Position numbers and translations under genes: made by a program. Below are positions 1 to 8,352 of a stretch of DNA of 40,928 bases, in pieces; the stretch's first letter is position 1, and the number at the start of each line of letters is the position of its first letter. Source of the DNA: JANNYA01 sp031422315 (lineage in GTDB: Bacteria > Pseudomonadota > Gammaproteobacteria > Xanthomonadales > SZUA-5); contig JANOQN010000082.1 in assembly GCA_031422315.1 (NCBI GenBank), positions 1 to 40,928 of the forward strand, in the 5' to 3' direction. The notes under the pieces are model-generated. The model ran no database searches and was not told the origin of the DNA. It saw nothing but the letters and a program-made list of their open reading frames with translations.

Positions 1-423
1 GGCCTATAGCCACCTTTGTCACGAGGCTTCATCGTATCCAGTTACCCAGACCCAATGCTCGTCAGCTAACAGACTTACCAATACTTATCTGTGTGGTACC
101 TTCCCCCACAAGTTGATTGCGCCCAGTACGGCGCACACCTAAAAACCGCAGTTGGACGGATAAGAGTGTGCTTTTTTTTGGGCTTTCCAGCAAGGCGCGA
201 CGACGACGCATACTCACTGTCTGCGAGGAGGAGCAACGCAGCTGGGAAGCTCAAAAAATGTGCAATCTTATTCGTAGCGTATTTCACCCAACTGGTGAAC
301 TTGAAAATGCTGAAAAACTTGAATAAATCCATACGCTTATCTACAAATGGGAGCGGTCAACTGCCGTTTTTAGGTTAAAGAGCAATGCCGTTAACTCGCG
401 TCGCCTCGGCGGAAGTGGCGCAC
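1..423. other. Intergenic, no supportable gene
   Basis: Several overlapping short frames are open on both strands between about 75 and 378, but none matches a family I recognise and none has a convincing ribosome binding site. A perfect 6-bp inverted repeat, TTCACC-CAACT-GGTGAA, lies at 283-299. The left edge may hold the end of a gene lying outside the window, but nothing in it can be assigned. Confidence 0.4.
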
Positions 424-476
424 GTCATACTGCGCGCAGTCGCAGAATAGGACCCTGCGACTACGCGCAGGGTGAC
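424..476. repeat. REP-like imperfect palindrome
   Basis: Two 22-nt arms (424-445 and 455-476) are complementary at 19 of 22 positions around a 9-nt loop. The arms have the form GTCA..CTGCGCG.AGTCGCAG. This resembles the extragenic palindromes of gammaproteobacterial genomes. It lies 37 bp past the stop codon of the minus-strand polysaccharide operon, so it could stabilise or end that transcript. No T-run follows it on either strand, so it is not a classical intrinsic terminator. No second copy was noticed in the window. Confidence 0.55.
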
Positions 477-513
477 GACATTTTGGTTGCTAGCTTACGT
501 TAATAGCATTGGC

Positions 514-1872
514 TTACAGAGCGCCGTCAACGTCAGATTTAGCAAACGCGCGCTTCATATCATAAAGCATATGATTTGGTTTTCCTGCTGTACGCAGTTG
601 CGCCGCGCCTAAAATTTTAAATTCCTTGTGAGCCACGGCTACAATAATAAAATCAAATTTTTTCACGGGTATTTCTGAAAGTAACCGTATACCATATTCG
701 CGTTGGCATTCTTCAACGTCAGCAATGGGATCAAACACTTCGACTTGTGCACCTGCGCGAAGAAGTTCAGCAATTAAATCAACCACTTTACTGTTGCGTA
801 AATCAGGGCAATCTTCTTTAAAAGTGATGCCGCAAATTAAACAGCTTGCGCTAGGCAGCACCAAGCCGTTGCGGCTCGCAAGCTGGGCGATCTGTTGAAC
901 AACAAACTGCGGCATGCGCTCATTGGTACTGCGCGCTTGGGTGACGATTGGAAGCGGCGTGCCTGCGCGCTCGGCGCATTGAATTAAATAATAAGGGTCA
1001 ACACCGATGCAATGCCCGCCGACTAAACCTGGACGCACATTGGTAAAATTCCATTTCGTCGCGGCTGCGTCAAATACTGCTTGACTGTCCAGTCCAAGCC
1101 TAGCGAATAGCATGGCGAATTCATTGGCAAGCGCTATTTGCACATCACGCTGGGTGTTTTCTATTATTTTGGCGGCTTCGGCAGTTTTTATATCGAGCGC
1201 TAAATAAGTGCCTGCTTTGACTATTTTTTTATACAAATCGTCAACTACGCGCGCTGCAGCAGGTGTTGAGCCGCTGGTTATTTTGACAATATCGCTCAAA
1301 CGTCGATTTTTATCGCCAGGATTAATACGCTCAGGGCTATAGCCGACGTAAAAGTCAGTATTAAACGTCAAACCCGAGCCGCTTTCCAGCACAGGAACAC
1401 ATTCGCTTTCGGTGCAGCCCGGATAAACCGTACTCTCGTAAATAACCAAATCACCGCGTTTGAGCAGCTTAGCGATCATTGCACTGACGCGCTGCAGTGG
1501 CGTTAAATCCGGGCGGCGATCAAGATCAACCGGCGTCGGCACTGCCACGATATAAATATTGGCCTGATATGCTTGTAGCGCCGCCAAATCGTGCGAAAGC
1601 GCCATGCCTTCAAGCAGAGCGCGCTCAGCTTCAGTGAGCTCGTCAGTGGAATCCACGCCGGCTTTCAGCTCCGCGACCCGGTGCGCATTAACGTCAAACC
1701 CCAAAGTTGGCACACAACTAGCAAACGCAACGGCTAGCGGCAAACCCACATAGCCTAGACCCATAACCACAATACGCGGGTCTAATTCTGCAGAAACCCC
1801 TGCGCACATTGAATTTGCAGCGCTACTCGAAGGCTCAAGACCCATGAGCGGGACGCGATAAATCACACTCAT
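514..1872 (-). CDS. tviB: TviB-like nucleotide-sugar dehydrogenase
   Basis: This is a UDP-sugar 6-dehydrogenase of the UDP-Glc/GDP-Man dehydrogenase superfamily, 452 aa. Over most of its length it resembles the Vi-antigen enzyme TviB/VipA, which oxidises UDP-GlcNAc to UDP-GlcNAcA with NAD. The N-terminal Rossmann motif VMGLGYVGLPLA is at about 36-47. ESTVYPGCTE (146-155), YSPERINPGD (178-187) and ENTQRD (238-243) follow. The catalytic cysteine is Cys288 in GGHCIGVDPYYL. The start at 1872 overlaps the end of the epimerase gene by 38 bp and has a purine-rich AGGGATGG upstream. A later ATG at 1809 would remove a poorly conserved 21-residue leader. With the epimerase it probably makes an N-acetyl-hexosaminuronic acid precursor for a surface polysaccharide. 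Enzyme class is secure; the exact substrate is inferred. Confidence 0.85.
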   Translation of the reverse strand: MSVIYRVPLMGLEPSSSAANSMCAGVSAELDPRIVVMGLGYVGLPLAVAFASCVPTLGFDVNAHRVAELKAGVDSTDELTEAERALLEGMALSHDLAALQAYQANIYIVAVPTPVDLDRRPDLTPLQRVSAMIAKLLKRGDLVIYESTVYPGCTESECVPVLESGSGLTFNTDFYVGYSPERINPGDKNRRLSDIVKITSGSTPAAARVVDDLYKKIVKAGTYLALDIKTAEAAKIIENTQRDVQIALANEFAMLFARLGLDSQAVFDAAATKWNFTNVRPGLVGGHCIGVDPYYLIQCAERAGTPLPIVTQARSTNERMPQFVVQQIAQLASRNGLVLPSASCLICGITFKEDCPDLRNSKVVDLIAELLRAGAQVEVFDPIADVEECQREYGIRLLSEIPVKKFDFIIVAVAHKEFKILGAAQLRTAGKPNHMLYDMKRAFAKSDVDGAL

Positions 1873-2830
1873 TCAATAACCATCCCTTTTTTTTAAACCA
1901 ATCAATATAAAAATCCATCGCTAACGATAATCCATCAGTGAGCGCAACTTTTGGAACATAACCGAGCATAGCCTGCGCCGCAGTTAAATCGGCGACATAG
2001 TGCGTGACTTCGCCCGCGCGAGCGGGCTCAATGGAAATTGGAACGCTTATATTAAGACGTTTGGCAATCATGTGCGCCAAATCAAGCAGCCGATTACCTT
2101 CTCCAAAGGCCAAATTCAACGTAGTATTGGCAGATTTATCCGACAACACGCGGGCAATACCGCTTAGAATGCCCAACACGCAATCATCAACATAAGTAAA
2201 ATCGAGTATTTTGTCAGGCCCATATACAGTAATTGGCTCGTGATTCATAATTTTTTTCACGAATAGTGGAATGACGCGCTCCATGCGGTCTAGATCACAA
2301 TCAAAGCGGCCGTAAACATTACTAAATCGAAATATCAAATAACGCATGCCAAAACAGCGCCCGTAGCTGTGAACTAGTGCTTCGCTGGCAATTTTGGATG
2401 CCGCATATGGGCTGGCCGCATTAGCGAAATTCGCTGCTGATTCAGTTGTTCGCTCTAATTGAATATTGCCGTACGTCTCGCGCGAACTGCCGAATAAGAT
2501 GGGGATTTTCCGAGCGCGAGCAAATTCCAAGGCATTTGTCGTCATGGTAATATTGTCGAGCGCGCGTACTGGATGCTCGACCAGTTCATGCACTTTGGCA
2601 TAAGCCGCTAGATGTACAAGCACGTCAATATTATCTGGATAGCGCTGCGCGCCAATGCCGATGCTGAAATCGTCTTCACGCTGCGCTAAATCTTGTCGAA
2701 TTAAGCTGATTTTATTGGTCCATTGATTCGCGCGCCAATCTACACCGGTAACTTGGTGACCGCTGCTCAATAAACTCAGCGCAAGATTAGTGCCGATTTG
2801 GCCGGAGGAACCGGTAATAAGAACGTGAAT
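1835..2830 (-). CDS. NAD-dependent sugar epimerase, ATT start
   Basis: Extended short-chain dehydrogenase/reductase of the UDP-glucose 4-epimerase type, about 331 aa. The NAD motif TGSSGQIG (residues 6-13), a FGSSRETYG serine region, the YAASK catalytic Tyr/Lys pair and DFTYVDD are all visible. The partner is a TviB-like dehydrogenase, so a TviC-like 4-epimerisation of UDP-GlcNAcA is the simplest role. The first conventional start in frame is TTG at 2770, which lies after the NAD motif and would give a dead enzyme. Upstream the frame stays open only to the TAG of the glycosyltransferase (2834-2836). That leaves two consecutive ATT codons, at 2833 and 2830. GGAG at 2841-2838 sits 7 nt before the second, so that codon was chosen. 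TAG readthrough into a fused protein, or a sequence error, are the alternatives. Confidence 0.75.
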   Translation of the reverse strand: MHVLITGSSGQIGTNLALSLLSSGHQVTGVDWRANQWTNKISLIRQDLAQREDDFSIGIGAQRYPDNIDVLVHLAAYAKVHELVEHPVRALDNITMTTNALEFARARKIPILFGSSRETYGNIQLERTTESAANFANAASPYAASKIASEALVHSYGRCFGMRYLIFRFSNVYGRFDCDLDRMERVIPLFVKKIMNHEPITVYGPDKILDFTYVDDCVLGILSGIARVLSDKSANTTLNLAFGEGNRLLDLAHMIAKRLNISVPISIEPARAGEVTHYVADLTAAQAMLGYVPKVALTDGLSLAMDFYIDWFKKKGWLLNECDLSRPAHGS

Positions 2831-2833
2831 AAT

Positions 2834-4000
2834 CTAACTCCGAGACTGCAAATACTGATATGCGGAAATTACGCCTGCCGCCGCATGCTTAACACTGAAG
2901 TTAGCAACGTGCTGTATGCAATCGCGCCGGTTAAAGAATGCCAGGCGGTTTAGCGTGTTAAGCAGCATATGGTTAAGTGAAATTTGATTACCTCTTTCAA
3001 AAACCGCGCCGGTTTTCGGCGTTATTAAATCCACAGCACTTCCCACCGTATCAGATACTAAAACCGGAAGACCGTGCAATAGGGCTTCATTGACTACCAA
3101 ACCCCACGTTTCGCTCGTGCGCGTCGGCAGAACTAACAAATCAGCGCCATGATAGAACGAAGAGAGCTTAGATTGATTCTGAAAACCTAAAAAATGCGTT
3201 CGAATGCCCAAATTTTGCGCTTCAAGCTTGAGTGGTTCCCGCAATACACCCTCACCCAAAAAGACCACGATCACCCTGCTCTTGATCGGTTCAGAAAGCG
3301 CGCTGACGGCCCGCAGGATCATTTCGGGCGCTTTGATTGGCATCAATTTACCGCTAAAAATCAACACGGTATCCAATTCAGTTGCGCCAAAAAGCGATCT
3401 AGATTGCATCCGGTAACGCGCATGCGCTGCATCAGAAAGCTCAAAATGCGCCTCATCGACGCAATATGGCGAGTCAAACATCCGCTCGCTAGGCACGCCC
3501 ATGCGCTGAAAATGTTGCCGAGAGCGCGTGCCGATAGGATTAAACGCGCTAAATTTCGGGTATAGCGTCTTCAAATACAGCGTTCGGAATGCCGCGCGCA
3601 AAAAAGAGCGCGGGGTTAGCTCGGTGGTTTCCGCACGCATGATTAGCGGTAAATTAAGTGCGCTCCCGATCACTCTTGCACTGCGATCAAACGACGAGGA
3701 ATAGCCTAAAACCATCAGTGCATCGCCTTTTTGGATCGCTATTGCATGGTTCAAGCCGTTCGTTTTCGCTTCCAGATAAGTTTTTGCACCGCCTTTCGCA
3801 ACCGTACTTAAAAATGTGCTGTTGTATCCGCTGAGCAGGTCGCAATCCCATTTCACCGGTACCCCAAATCCCTCATCTTTTGCACCAACGACGCTAAAAT
3901 CCGACCCGTAAACGACATGAACAGGTAAACCTTGGCGAACACATTCTCGCCAGACGGGCGCGTGGTATTGGACTGGATGCGTCTCAGCGACAATCAGCAT
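2834..4000 (-). CDS. GT4-family glycosyltransferase
   Basis: A 388-aa glycosyltransferase with the GT-B fold of family GT4, which moves a sugar from a nucleotide donor onto a growing surface glycan at the cytoplasmic membrane face. The N-terminal part begins MLIVAETHPVQYHAPVW, as in enzymes with a Rossmann acceptor domain. The C-terminal donor domain shows LIFSGKLMPIKAPE, VVFLGEGVLREPL, THFLGF, ADLLVLPTRTSETWGLVVNEAL (the EX7E motif) and HGLPVLVSD. It is the first gene of a minus-strand operon with the epimerase and dehydrogenase. Its TAG stop directly abuts the probable ATT start region of the epimerase in the same frame. The whole operon looks more A/T-rich than the housekeeping genes to its right, as is common for variable polysaccharide loci. 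Donor and acceptor cannot be told from sequence. Confidence 0.85.
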   Translation of the reverse strand: MLIVAETHPVQYHAPVWRECVRQGLPVHVVYGSDFSVVGAKDEGFGVPVKWDCDLLSGYNSTFLSTVAKGGAKTYLEAKTNGLNHAIAIQKGDALMVLGYSSSFDRSARVIGSALNLPLIMRAETTELTPRSFLRAAFRTLYLKTLYPKFSAFNPIGTRSRQHFQRMGVPSERMFDSPYCVDEAHFELSDAAHARYRMQSRSLFGATELDTVLIFSGKLMPIKAPEMILRAVSALSEPIKSRVIVVFLGEGVLREPLKLEAQNLGIRTHFLGFQNQSKLSSFYHGADLLVLPTRTSETWGLVVNEALLHGLPVLVSDTVGSAVDLITPKTGAVFERGNQISLNHMLLNTLNRLAFFNRRDCIQHVANFSVKHAAAGVISAYQYLQSRS

Positions 4001-4302
4001 TAAATACCCTAAATGGGAAGGCAGCCTCTAAAAACCTCACTACTAAGTCAAGCTAGGCACGAATGACAAAAATGGAGGCGGTATATGATTGGTATATAAC
4101 GACATTTTTTCTTGATTAACGACGCTTCACGACGAAAATGGGGTTTTTCGAGGTTCCCAGAAGTGCATCGTTTGGTTCAGCGAGATTTATATCAGGTCTC
4201 TAAAAGATTTTATAACTGCTCGGTTTCGCGAATGTGAGTTTATGACAGGTTAAAAACAGCAATATTGGGAAAAATACTACGCAGATAATTTCAAACTCAA
4301 AT
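4001..4302. other. Intergenic, leader of the polysaccharide operon
   Basis: A/T-rich spacer between the glycosyltransferase start and the tRNA-Leu terminator. It should hold the minus-strand promoter of the polysaccharide operon, but no clear -35/-10 pair could be chosen. GTATAT occurs twice near 4081-4098, making a short direct repeat. CGAAAA-TGGGGT-TTTTCG near 4133-4150 can form a small hairpin. No open frame worth reporting was seen. Confidence 0.35.
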
Positions 4303-4329
4303 AAAAAAAACCCGCATGTGAGCGGGTTT
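4303..4329 (-). terminator. Intrinsic terminator after tRNA-Leu
   Basis: Read on the minus strand, AACCCGC and GCGGGTT pair around a 6-nt loop and are followed by a run of eight T. It lies about 30 nt past the CCA end of tRNA-Leu and should end that transcript. Confidence 0.85.
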
Positions 4330-4359
4330 GTCGGGGCTTAATTTTTAAAAACCACTATT

Positions 4360-4446
4360 TGGTGCCGAAGGAGGGACTCGAACCCTCACGCTTTTAAGGG
4401 CGGCGGATTTTGAATCCGCTGCGTCTACCGATTCCGCCACTTCGGC
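4360..4446 (-). tRNA. tRNA-Leu (CAA)
   Basis: An 87-nt class II tRNA with encoded CCA. The acceptor stem GCCGAAG pairs with CTTCGGC and the discriminator is A. The anticodon arm GCGGA-TTCAAAA-TCCGC gives anticodon CAA, which reads UUG. There is a long variable arm (CGCCCTTAAAAGCG) and a normal T-arm with GGTTCGAGTCC. A strong promoter lies upstream and an intrinsic terminator downstream, so it is a single-gene unit. Confidence 0.97.
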
Positions 4447-4475
4447 AAAGAGGTGACAAGCTGAACGAGCCGCGA

Positions 4476-4504
4476 AGTATAGGTAATTTTTCGGTGAAGT
4501 CCAA
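4476..4504 (-). promoter_or_regulatory. Sigma-70 promoter for tRNA-Leu
   Basis: On the minus strand TTGGAC (4504-4499) and TATACT (4481-4476) are separated by exactly 17 nt. Transcription would start about 22 nt before the mature tRNA. The G/C-rich stretch just after the -10 box (TCGCGGCTCG) resembles the discriminator of stringently controlled stable-RNA promoters. Confidence 0.75.
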
Positions 4505-4558
4505 AGGAATTTGCGGATTCACGGGGTTTGTGGGATCGCGCGCCTATTCGTAAAGCGC

Positions 4559-6103
4559 CTAGTCAGGAAAGCGATCACGTAGATTAACCGCTTGATCCCA
4601 GCGCTCGAACAGAAAGTCGACGAGTTTTGGATCAAACTTGACGCTGCGCTGCTCACCAATAAAACCGCGAATCGCTTCCCAAGTCCAAGGCGCTTTGTAG
4701 CAGCGCTGGCTGCCAAGCGCGTCGAAAACATCAGCCAGTGCAGTTATGCGCCCTGCAACGGTAATGTCTTCACCTTTTAAGCCTCGCGGGTAGCCGCTGC
4801 CGTCCCAGTTTTCATGATGCTCGGCGGCAATCGTCGCCGCAAGGCGCATCAACGGGCGCTTTGAGCCAGTTAACATGCCAGCACCGAGCCGAGTATGCGT
4901 GCGCATGGTGATCGTCTCTTGATCCGAATGCGGGCCGGGTTTATTGAGAATATCGTCAGGGATACCAATTTTGCCAATATCGTGCAGCGGTGCGGCGAAT
5001 TTCAACTCTGCACAGGCCTGCTTATCAAGTCCGTAACATTCACCCAGCATTTCTGCCAGTAGGCCGACTCGGCGCACATGATTCGCGGTTTCTTTGGAAC
5101 GCGTTTCCGCTGCGCCCGCCAGCATGTGCACCATTTCAAGCTGCGCATCGAACAGCTCCTGGTTCAAGTGCAAGTTTTCAAAAGCAATCGACACGTTGGT
5201 GCAAAATAGCTCGACCAGCTGGAAATCCAACTCGGAAAGTTTGAGCGTTTCACCCACATAAAGCAGGCTTTCCGTAGCTTGGCTGTCGGTAAAATACAGC
5301 ACGTAATGATCTTCTTTGATCAACGACTGGCGATTTTTGTACGCCAAACGCAGTGAATCGGCGATGTGCGCGGGCAGATCGATATCGGCATAGTGATCCA
5401 CATATTGCTGGTAATCACCGTTCGCTGCTGTCACGACGAAATGTTCGGGCGCTTGGCTGGTGGTGGCGGCTTCTTGAACTTTGCAGTACAGCGCGCCAGT
5501 GCGCATGCCGACTAAATTAGTCAGCTGATCTAGCACCGCAGAGGCAAATTCATGGCTCTTTTGTTTGCTGAAAATATGTGATGAGGCTTGAATGACGCGC
5601 TGTAAGCCGCGTTTGCTGTGTTCGATCGTCATAACATCGCGATAGGCGCGCAATGTGGCGTAAAGCGTGGTGTAGAGCTTTTGCGCGGTTAGCTCAGTTT
5701 TGTCTTTGTAATCATTAATATCGTAATTGGCAATAACGTCTTGCTCGGGCGCTTGGCCCGGTTGGCCGGTGCGCAGCACGATACGCACGTAGCTGTTTTT
5801 GAGCTCTTCGCGCACGTGGCGAACTAGCTGCAAGCCCGCTTGCTCATCTTCCATAACGACATCCAGCAGTAATACCGCCAAATCGTCAATCTGAGGCAGG
5901 ATTTTGCGCGCATCTGCTGCGCTAAATGCCTGATAAAACTTGATTTTCCGATCTTCAAAGCGAAAATTTGCCAGCACCAATTTCGTGACCTCATGCACGC
6001 CCGGCTCATCATCAACAATCAACACGTTCCACGGCGGCAGCGTTTTTTTCACTTCCGGCGCAAAATCAAAAAGTGCATCGTTGAGGTCGAGATCGTTGGT
6101 CAC
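4559..6103 (-). CDS. Response regulator with HD-GYP domain
   Basis: A 514-aa cytoplasmic response regulator likely to hydrolyse cyclic di-GMP. Residues 26-150 are a receiver domain: acidic pocket DDE at 31-33, phospho-acceptor Asp81 (LLLDVVMED), and conserved Lys in NDYKDK near 133. Residues about 165-310 resemble the DUF3369 sensor-like linker, with a coiled segment before the output domain. Residues 335-500 form the HD-GYP domain, with HD at 374-375 in PLHDIGKIGIPD, HH at 429-430 and GYP at 437-439 in HHENWDGSGYP. All metal and GYP signature residues look intact, so an active phosphodiesterase is expected. No histidine kinase lies next to it. queG is 36 bp upstream on the same strand, so they may share a transcript. 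Confidence 0.9.
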   Translation of the reverse strand: MTNDLDLNDALFDFAPEVKKTLPPWNVLIVDDEPGVHEVTKLVLANFRFEDRKIKFYQAFSAADARKILPQIDDLAVLLLDVVMEDEQAGLQLVRHVREELKNSYVRIVLRTGQPGQAPEQDVIANYDINDYKDKTELTAQKLYTTLYATLRAYRDVMTIEHSKRGLQRVIQASSHIFSKQKSHEFASAVLDQLTNLVGMRTGALYCKVQEAATTSQAPEHFVVTAANGDYQQYVDHYADIDLPAHIADSLRLAYKNRQSLIKEDHYVLYFTDSQATESLLYVGETLKLSELDFQLVELFCTNVSIAFENLHLNQELFDAQLEMVHMLAGAAETRSKETANHVRRVGLLAEMLGECYGLDKQACAELKFAAPLHDIGKIGIPDDILNKPGPHSDQETITMRTHTRLGAGMLTGSKRPLMRLAATIAAEHHENWDGSGYPRGLKGEDITVAGRITALADVFDALGSQRCYKAPWTWEAIRGFIGEQRSVKFDPKLVDFLFERWDQAVNLRDRFPD

Positions 6104-6139
6104 GCTGTGCTCGAAAATTTAAAGAATGACGAAAACATA

Positions 6140-7285
6140 TCACGGCGCAGCATTGACGTTTTGATGACTTAGTAACGCTTTGCACGCAATTGCTTGCAGT
6201 TGCCTCTCTTGAATCGCAATCGCCCAGTTGACGTGCTCTCGAACCAGCGCGCTGTTGGAATCTGACTTGGCGCGTAATGCCACGATATTTTCCGCGCTGG
6301 CGGGCGCGTTGCCGAGTGCAACGGCAATGTTGCGCTGCCAACGCTCAAAGCCAATGCGCCGTATCGCCGAGCCCTGGGTTTTTTGCAAAAACTCTTCTTC
6401 TGTCCAAGCGAAAAGCGCACGCAAGGTCGGCGTTGATAGCCCATGCCGTGCTTGAAAATCAGGCTCAACTGCCAGTTTGGCGAATTTATTCCACGGGCAC
6501 ACCAACTGGCAATCATCACAGCCATAAATTCGATTGCCCAGCAATGCACGTAGTGGCTCAGGAATGCTGCCTTTATGCTCGATGGTCAAGTAAGAGATAC
6601 ACAGCCTGGCATCAAGCTGATAGGGCGCGGTAATTGCGCCCGTTGGACAAGCGGGAATGCAACGGCTGCAGGTGCCGCAGTGGCTTATTTCAGCAGCATC
6701 AATCGGCAAAGCAATATCGACCAATAATTCGCCTAGAAAAAACCAACTGCCCGCGTCACGGTTAATAAGATTAGTGTGCTTGCCAATCCAGCCCAATCCC
6801 GCATTTTGTGCGAGCGGCTTTTCTAGGACCGGGCCAGAATCCACAAACACCCGATAGCCAAACGGGCCGATCATCGCTGCAGTTTGATCGGCCAGCGTTT
6901 GTAGCTTGCGGCGCAGCACTTTGTGATAGTCACGTCCGAGGGCATAGCGCGAAATATATGCACCGTTTGGATCATTAAGCTGCTGCCACATGGCGTCTTG
7001 GCTTTCTGGCAAATAATCCATGCGCGCACTAATAACGCGGAGCGTTCCCGGTACCAGCAATTCAGGCTTCCAGCGCTTTTCACCGTGCGCCTGCATATAG
7101 TGCATTTCACCGTGTTTGCCCGCAGCGAGCCATTCCAATAACGGTGCGGACGCCGCTGTTAAGTCTACATCCGCCACGCCAAGCTGCCCAAATCCGAGCG
7201 CCGCAGCTTTTTCGAAGATGTGCGTTTTCAACGTGGCCAAGTCTGCATTACTGAGCGCGCTGACTGTGTCGAGTGTGTCAAGCAC
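6140..7285 (-). CDS. queG: Epoxyqueuosine reductase QueG
   Basis: QueG carries out the last step of queuosine synthesis, reducing epoxyqueuosine to queuosine in the wobble position of GUN-anticodon tRNAs. It uses cobalamin and two [4Fe-4S] clusters. The ORF is 381 aa, close to family size. Visible features are RVISARMDYLPE, YALGRDYHKVLRRKLQ, the LEKPLAQNAGLGWIGKHTNLI block, and the two ferredoxin-type motifs CGTCSRCIPACPTGAI and YGCDDCQLVCPWNKFA. HEAT-like C-terminal sequence (RRIGFERWQRNIAVALGNAP) is present. The reported start is GTG at 7285 without a clear ribosome binding site; a later TTG near LATLKTHIFEKAA is possible. In many gammaproteobacteria queG neighbours tsaE; here it does not. 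Confidence 0.93.
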   Translation of the reverse strand: MLDTLDTVSALSNADLATLKTHIFEKAAALGFGQLGVADVDLTAASAPLLEWLAAGKHGEMHYMQAHGEKRWKPELLVPGTLRVISARMDYLPESQDAMWQQLNDPNGAYISRYALGRDYHKVLRRKLQTLADQTAAMIGPFGYRVFVDSGPVLEKPLAQNAGLGWIGKHTNLINRDAGSWFFLGELLVDIALPIDAAEISHCGTCSRCIPACPTGAITAPYQLDARLCISYLTIEHKGSIPEPLRALLGNRIYGCDDCQLVCPWNKFAKLAVEPDFQARHGLSTPTLRALFAWTEEEFLQKTQGSAIRRIGFERWQRNIAVALGNAPASAENIVALRAKSDSNSALVREHVNWAIAIQERQLQAIACKALLSHQNVNAAP

Positions 7286-7369
7286 CGAAAATGGACCGGT
7301 ACATTAGGTCAGAGGGCAACGATCAAATATAAAACGCTACATTTTTGAAGCATTCCGGCGGTCACTGTT

Positions 7370-8323
7370 TTAGCTAATCACACGCACGCGCGCAGCGCAA
7401 AAATTTGTATCGGTTGAATTGACAAAATCGTTTTTTGTCAACGGATGGTTGAGCTCTCCGTTTACGCCGATGGTGTGAATAGGCAAATTGTTTTGCAGGA
7501 AAAAATCCGCAATGTCGCCCCGACTTGCATCTTTGATTAAGGACTCGAAAATGACATGTGAGCACCTTGTCGCAATCGTATTGACCGCACCGCGAAGTAC
7601 CGGCAGTTCAAATCCTTCGGTGTCAATTTTGAGAACAATATCGCCACTCTTAGAGAGCGTCATGCTGTCGAGTGTTCTTATCGGAACTTCGATGTATGTC
7701 CAATCGGCGCGTTTTTCAGCAGCGCTAACACAAGTCCCTAACCATTCTTCGCCCGGAGGAAAGCCGAGCATGAGGCGTGACTCGAGTTCGCCAAGGCCGC
7801 AAGTGGTCCAATGCGTAGTCCAATCATTGAGCTTTGCTAGCGCTACAAAATGCGGCGCACAATTAGGATTGGGCTCAAAAGAGTAAACCTCGCTTCCGCT
7901 TGCAGCAAAGTAAGCGCTGTGAAAGCCATAATTTGCGCCAGCATCAACAAACGTCATTTTTTTGCTGTGTTTACGTGCGTTTAGCACCAACTTTCGATAC
8001 AGCGCCTTAACTTCCACATCATGACCTAGGGTCGCGATGGCTGCGTCCCAATCTAGCCATGCAAAGTCGTTTCGGAGTGGCAGTTGAAAGCGCACGACGC
8101 CATCATCAACTTGCCATGCTTGCGCAGCAAATTTAACCGAGTGATTTACTGCACTTTTAGACGATTGCTCCCAAAGCGCATGCCTTGCACTATTAGATAT
8201 CCGGTTTGCCATCCAGTTATAGAGTTTCAGCGTGACACCGTTTCGCATCGCGAAGCGATCAAGCGCAGGGCGAATTCGCCGGGTAACCCGGTTATTAATC
8301 AATTTGCTAACTATGCTCATCAA
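7370..8323 (-). CDS. FkbM-family methyltransferase
   Basis: A 317-aa SAM-dependent methyltransferase of the FkbM family, enzymes that often O-methylate sugars or other secondary metabolites. The SAM-binding motif FVDAGANYGFHSAYFA is near residues 124-139, followed by VYSFEPNPNCAPHF, IEVPIRTLDSM and the family hallmark VLKIDTEGFELPVLRGA. The N-terminal ~100 residues have no recognisable domain. Base composition is A/T-leaning compared with queG, as in the polysaccharide genes. A role in glycan methylation is plausible but only inferred. It lies 84 bp upstream of queG on the same strand and behind a small rhodanese-like remnant. Confidence 0.85.
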   Translation of the reverse strand: MMSIVSKLINNRVTRRIRPALDRFAMRNGVTLKLYNWMANRISNSARHALWEQSSKSAVNHSVKFAAQAWQVDDGVVRFQLPLRNDFAWLDWDAAIATLGHDVEVKALYRKLVLNARKHSKKMTFVDAGANYGFHSAYFAASGSEVYSFEPNPNCAPHFVALAKLNDWTTHWTTCGLGELESRLMLGFPPGEEWLGTCVSAAEKRADWTYIEVPIRTLDSMTLSKSGDIVLKIDTEGFELPVLRGAVNTIATRCSHVIFESLIKDASRGDIADFFLQNNLPIHTIGVNGELNHPLTKNDFVNSTDTNFCAARVRVIS

Positions 8324-8352
8324 ACTTTCTCAGAATAAATACCACAAAAATA

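Noticed and set aside
75..378. Three overlapping short frames on both strands at the left end
   Set aside because: No ribosome binding site, no known motif, and all overlap each other. A remnant gene is possible but cannot be shown.
4001..4446. Polysaccharide operon as a genomic island inserted at tRNA-Leu
   Set aside because: The operon does lie on the 3' side of the tRNA, but no integrase and no repeat of the tRNA 3' end was seen in 1-4000.
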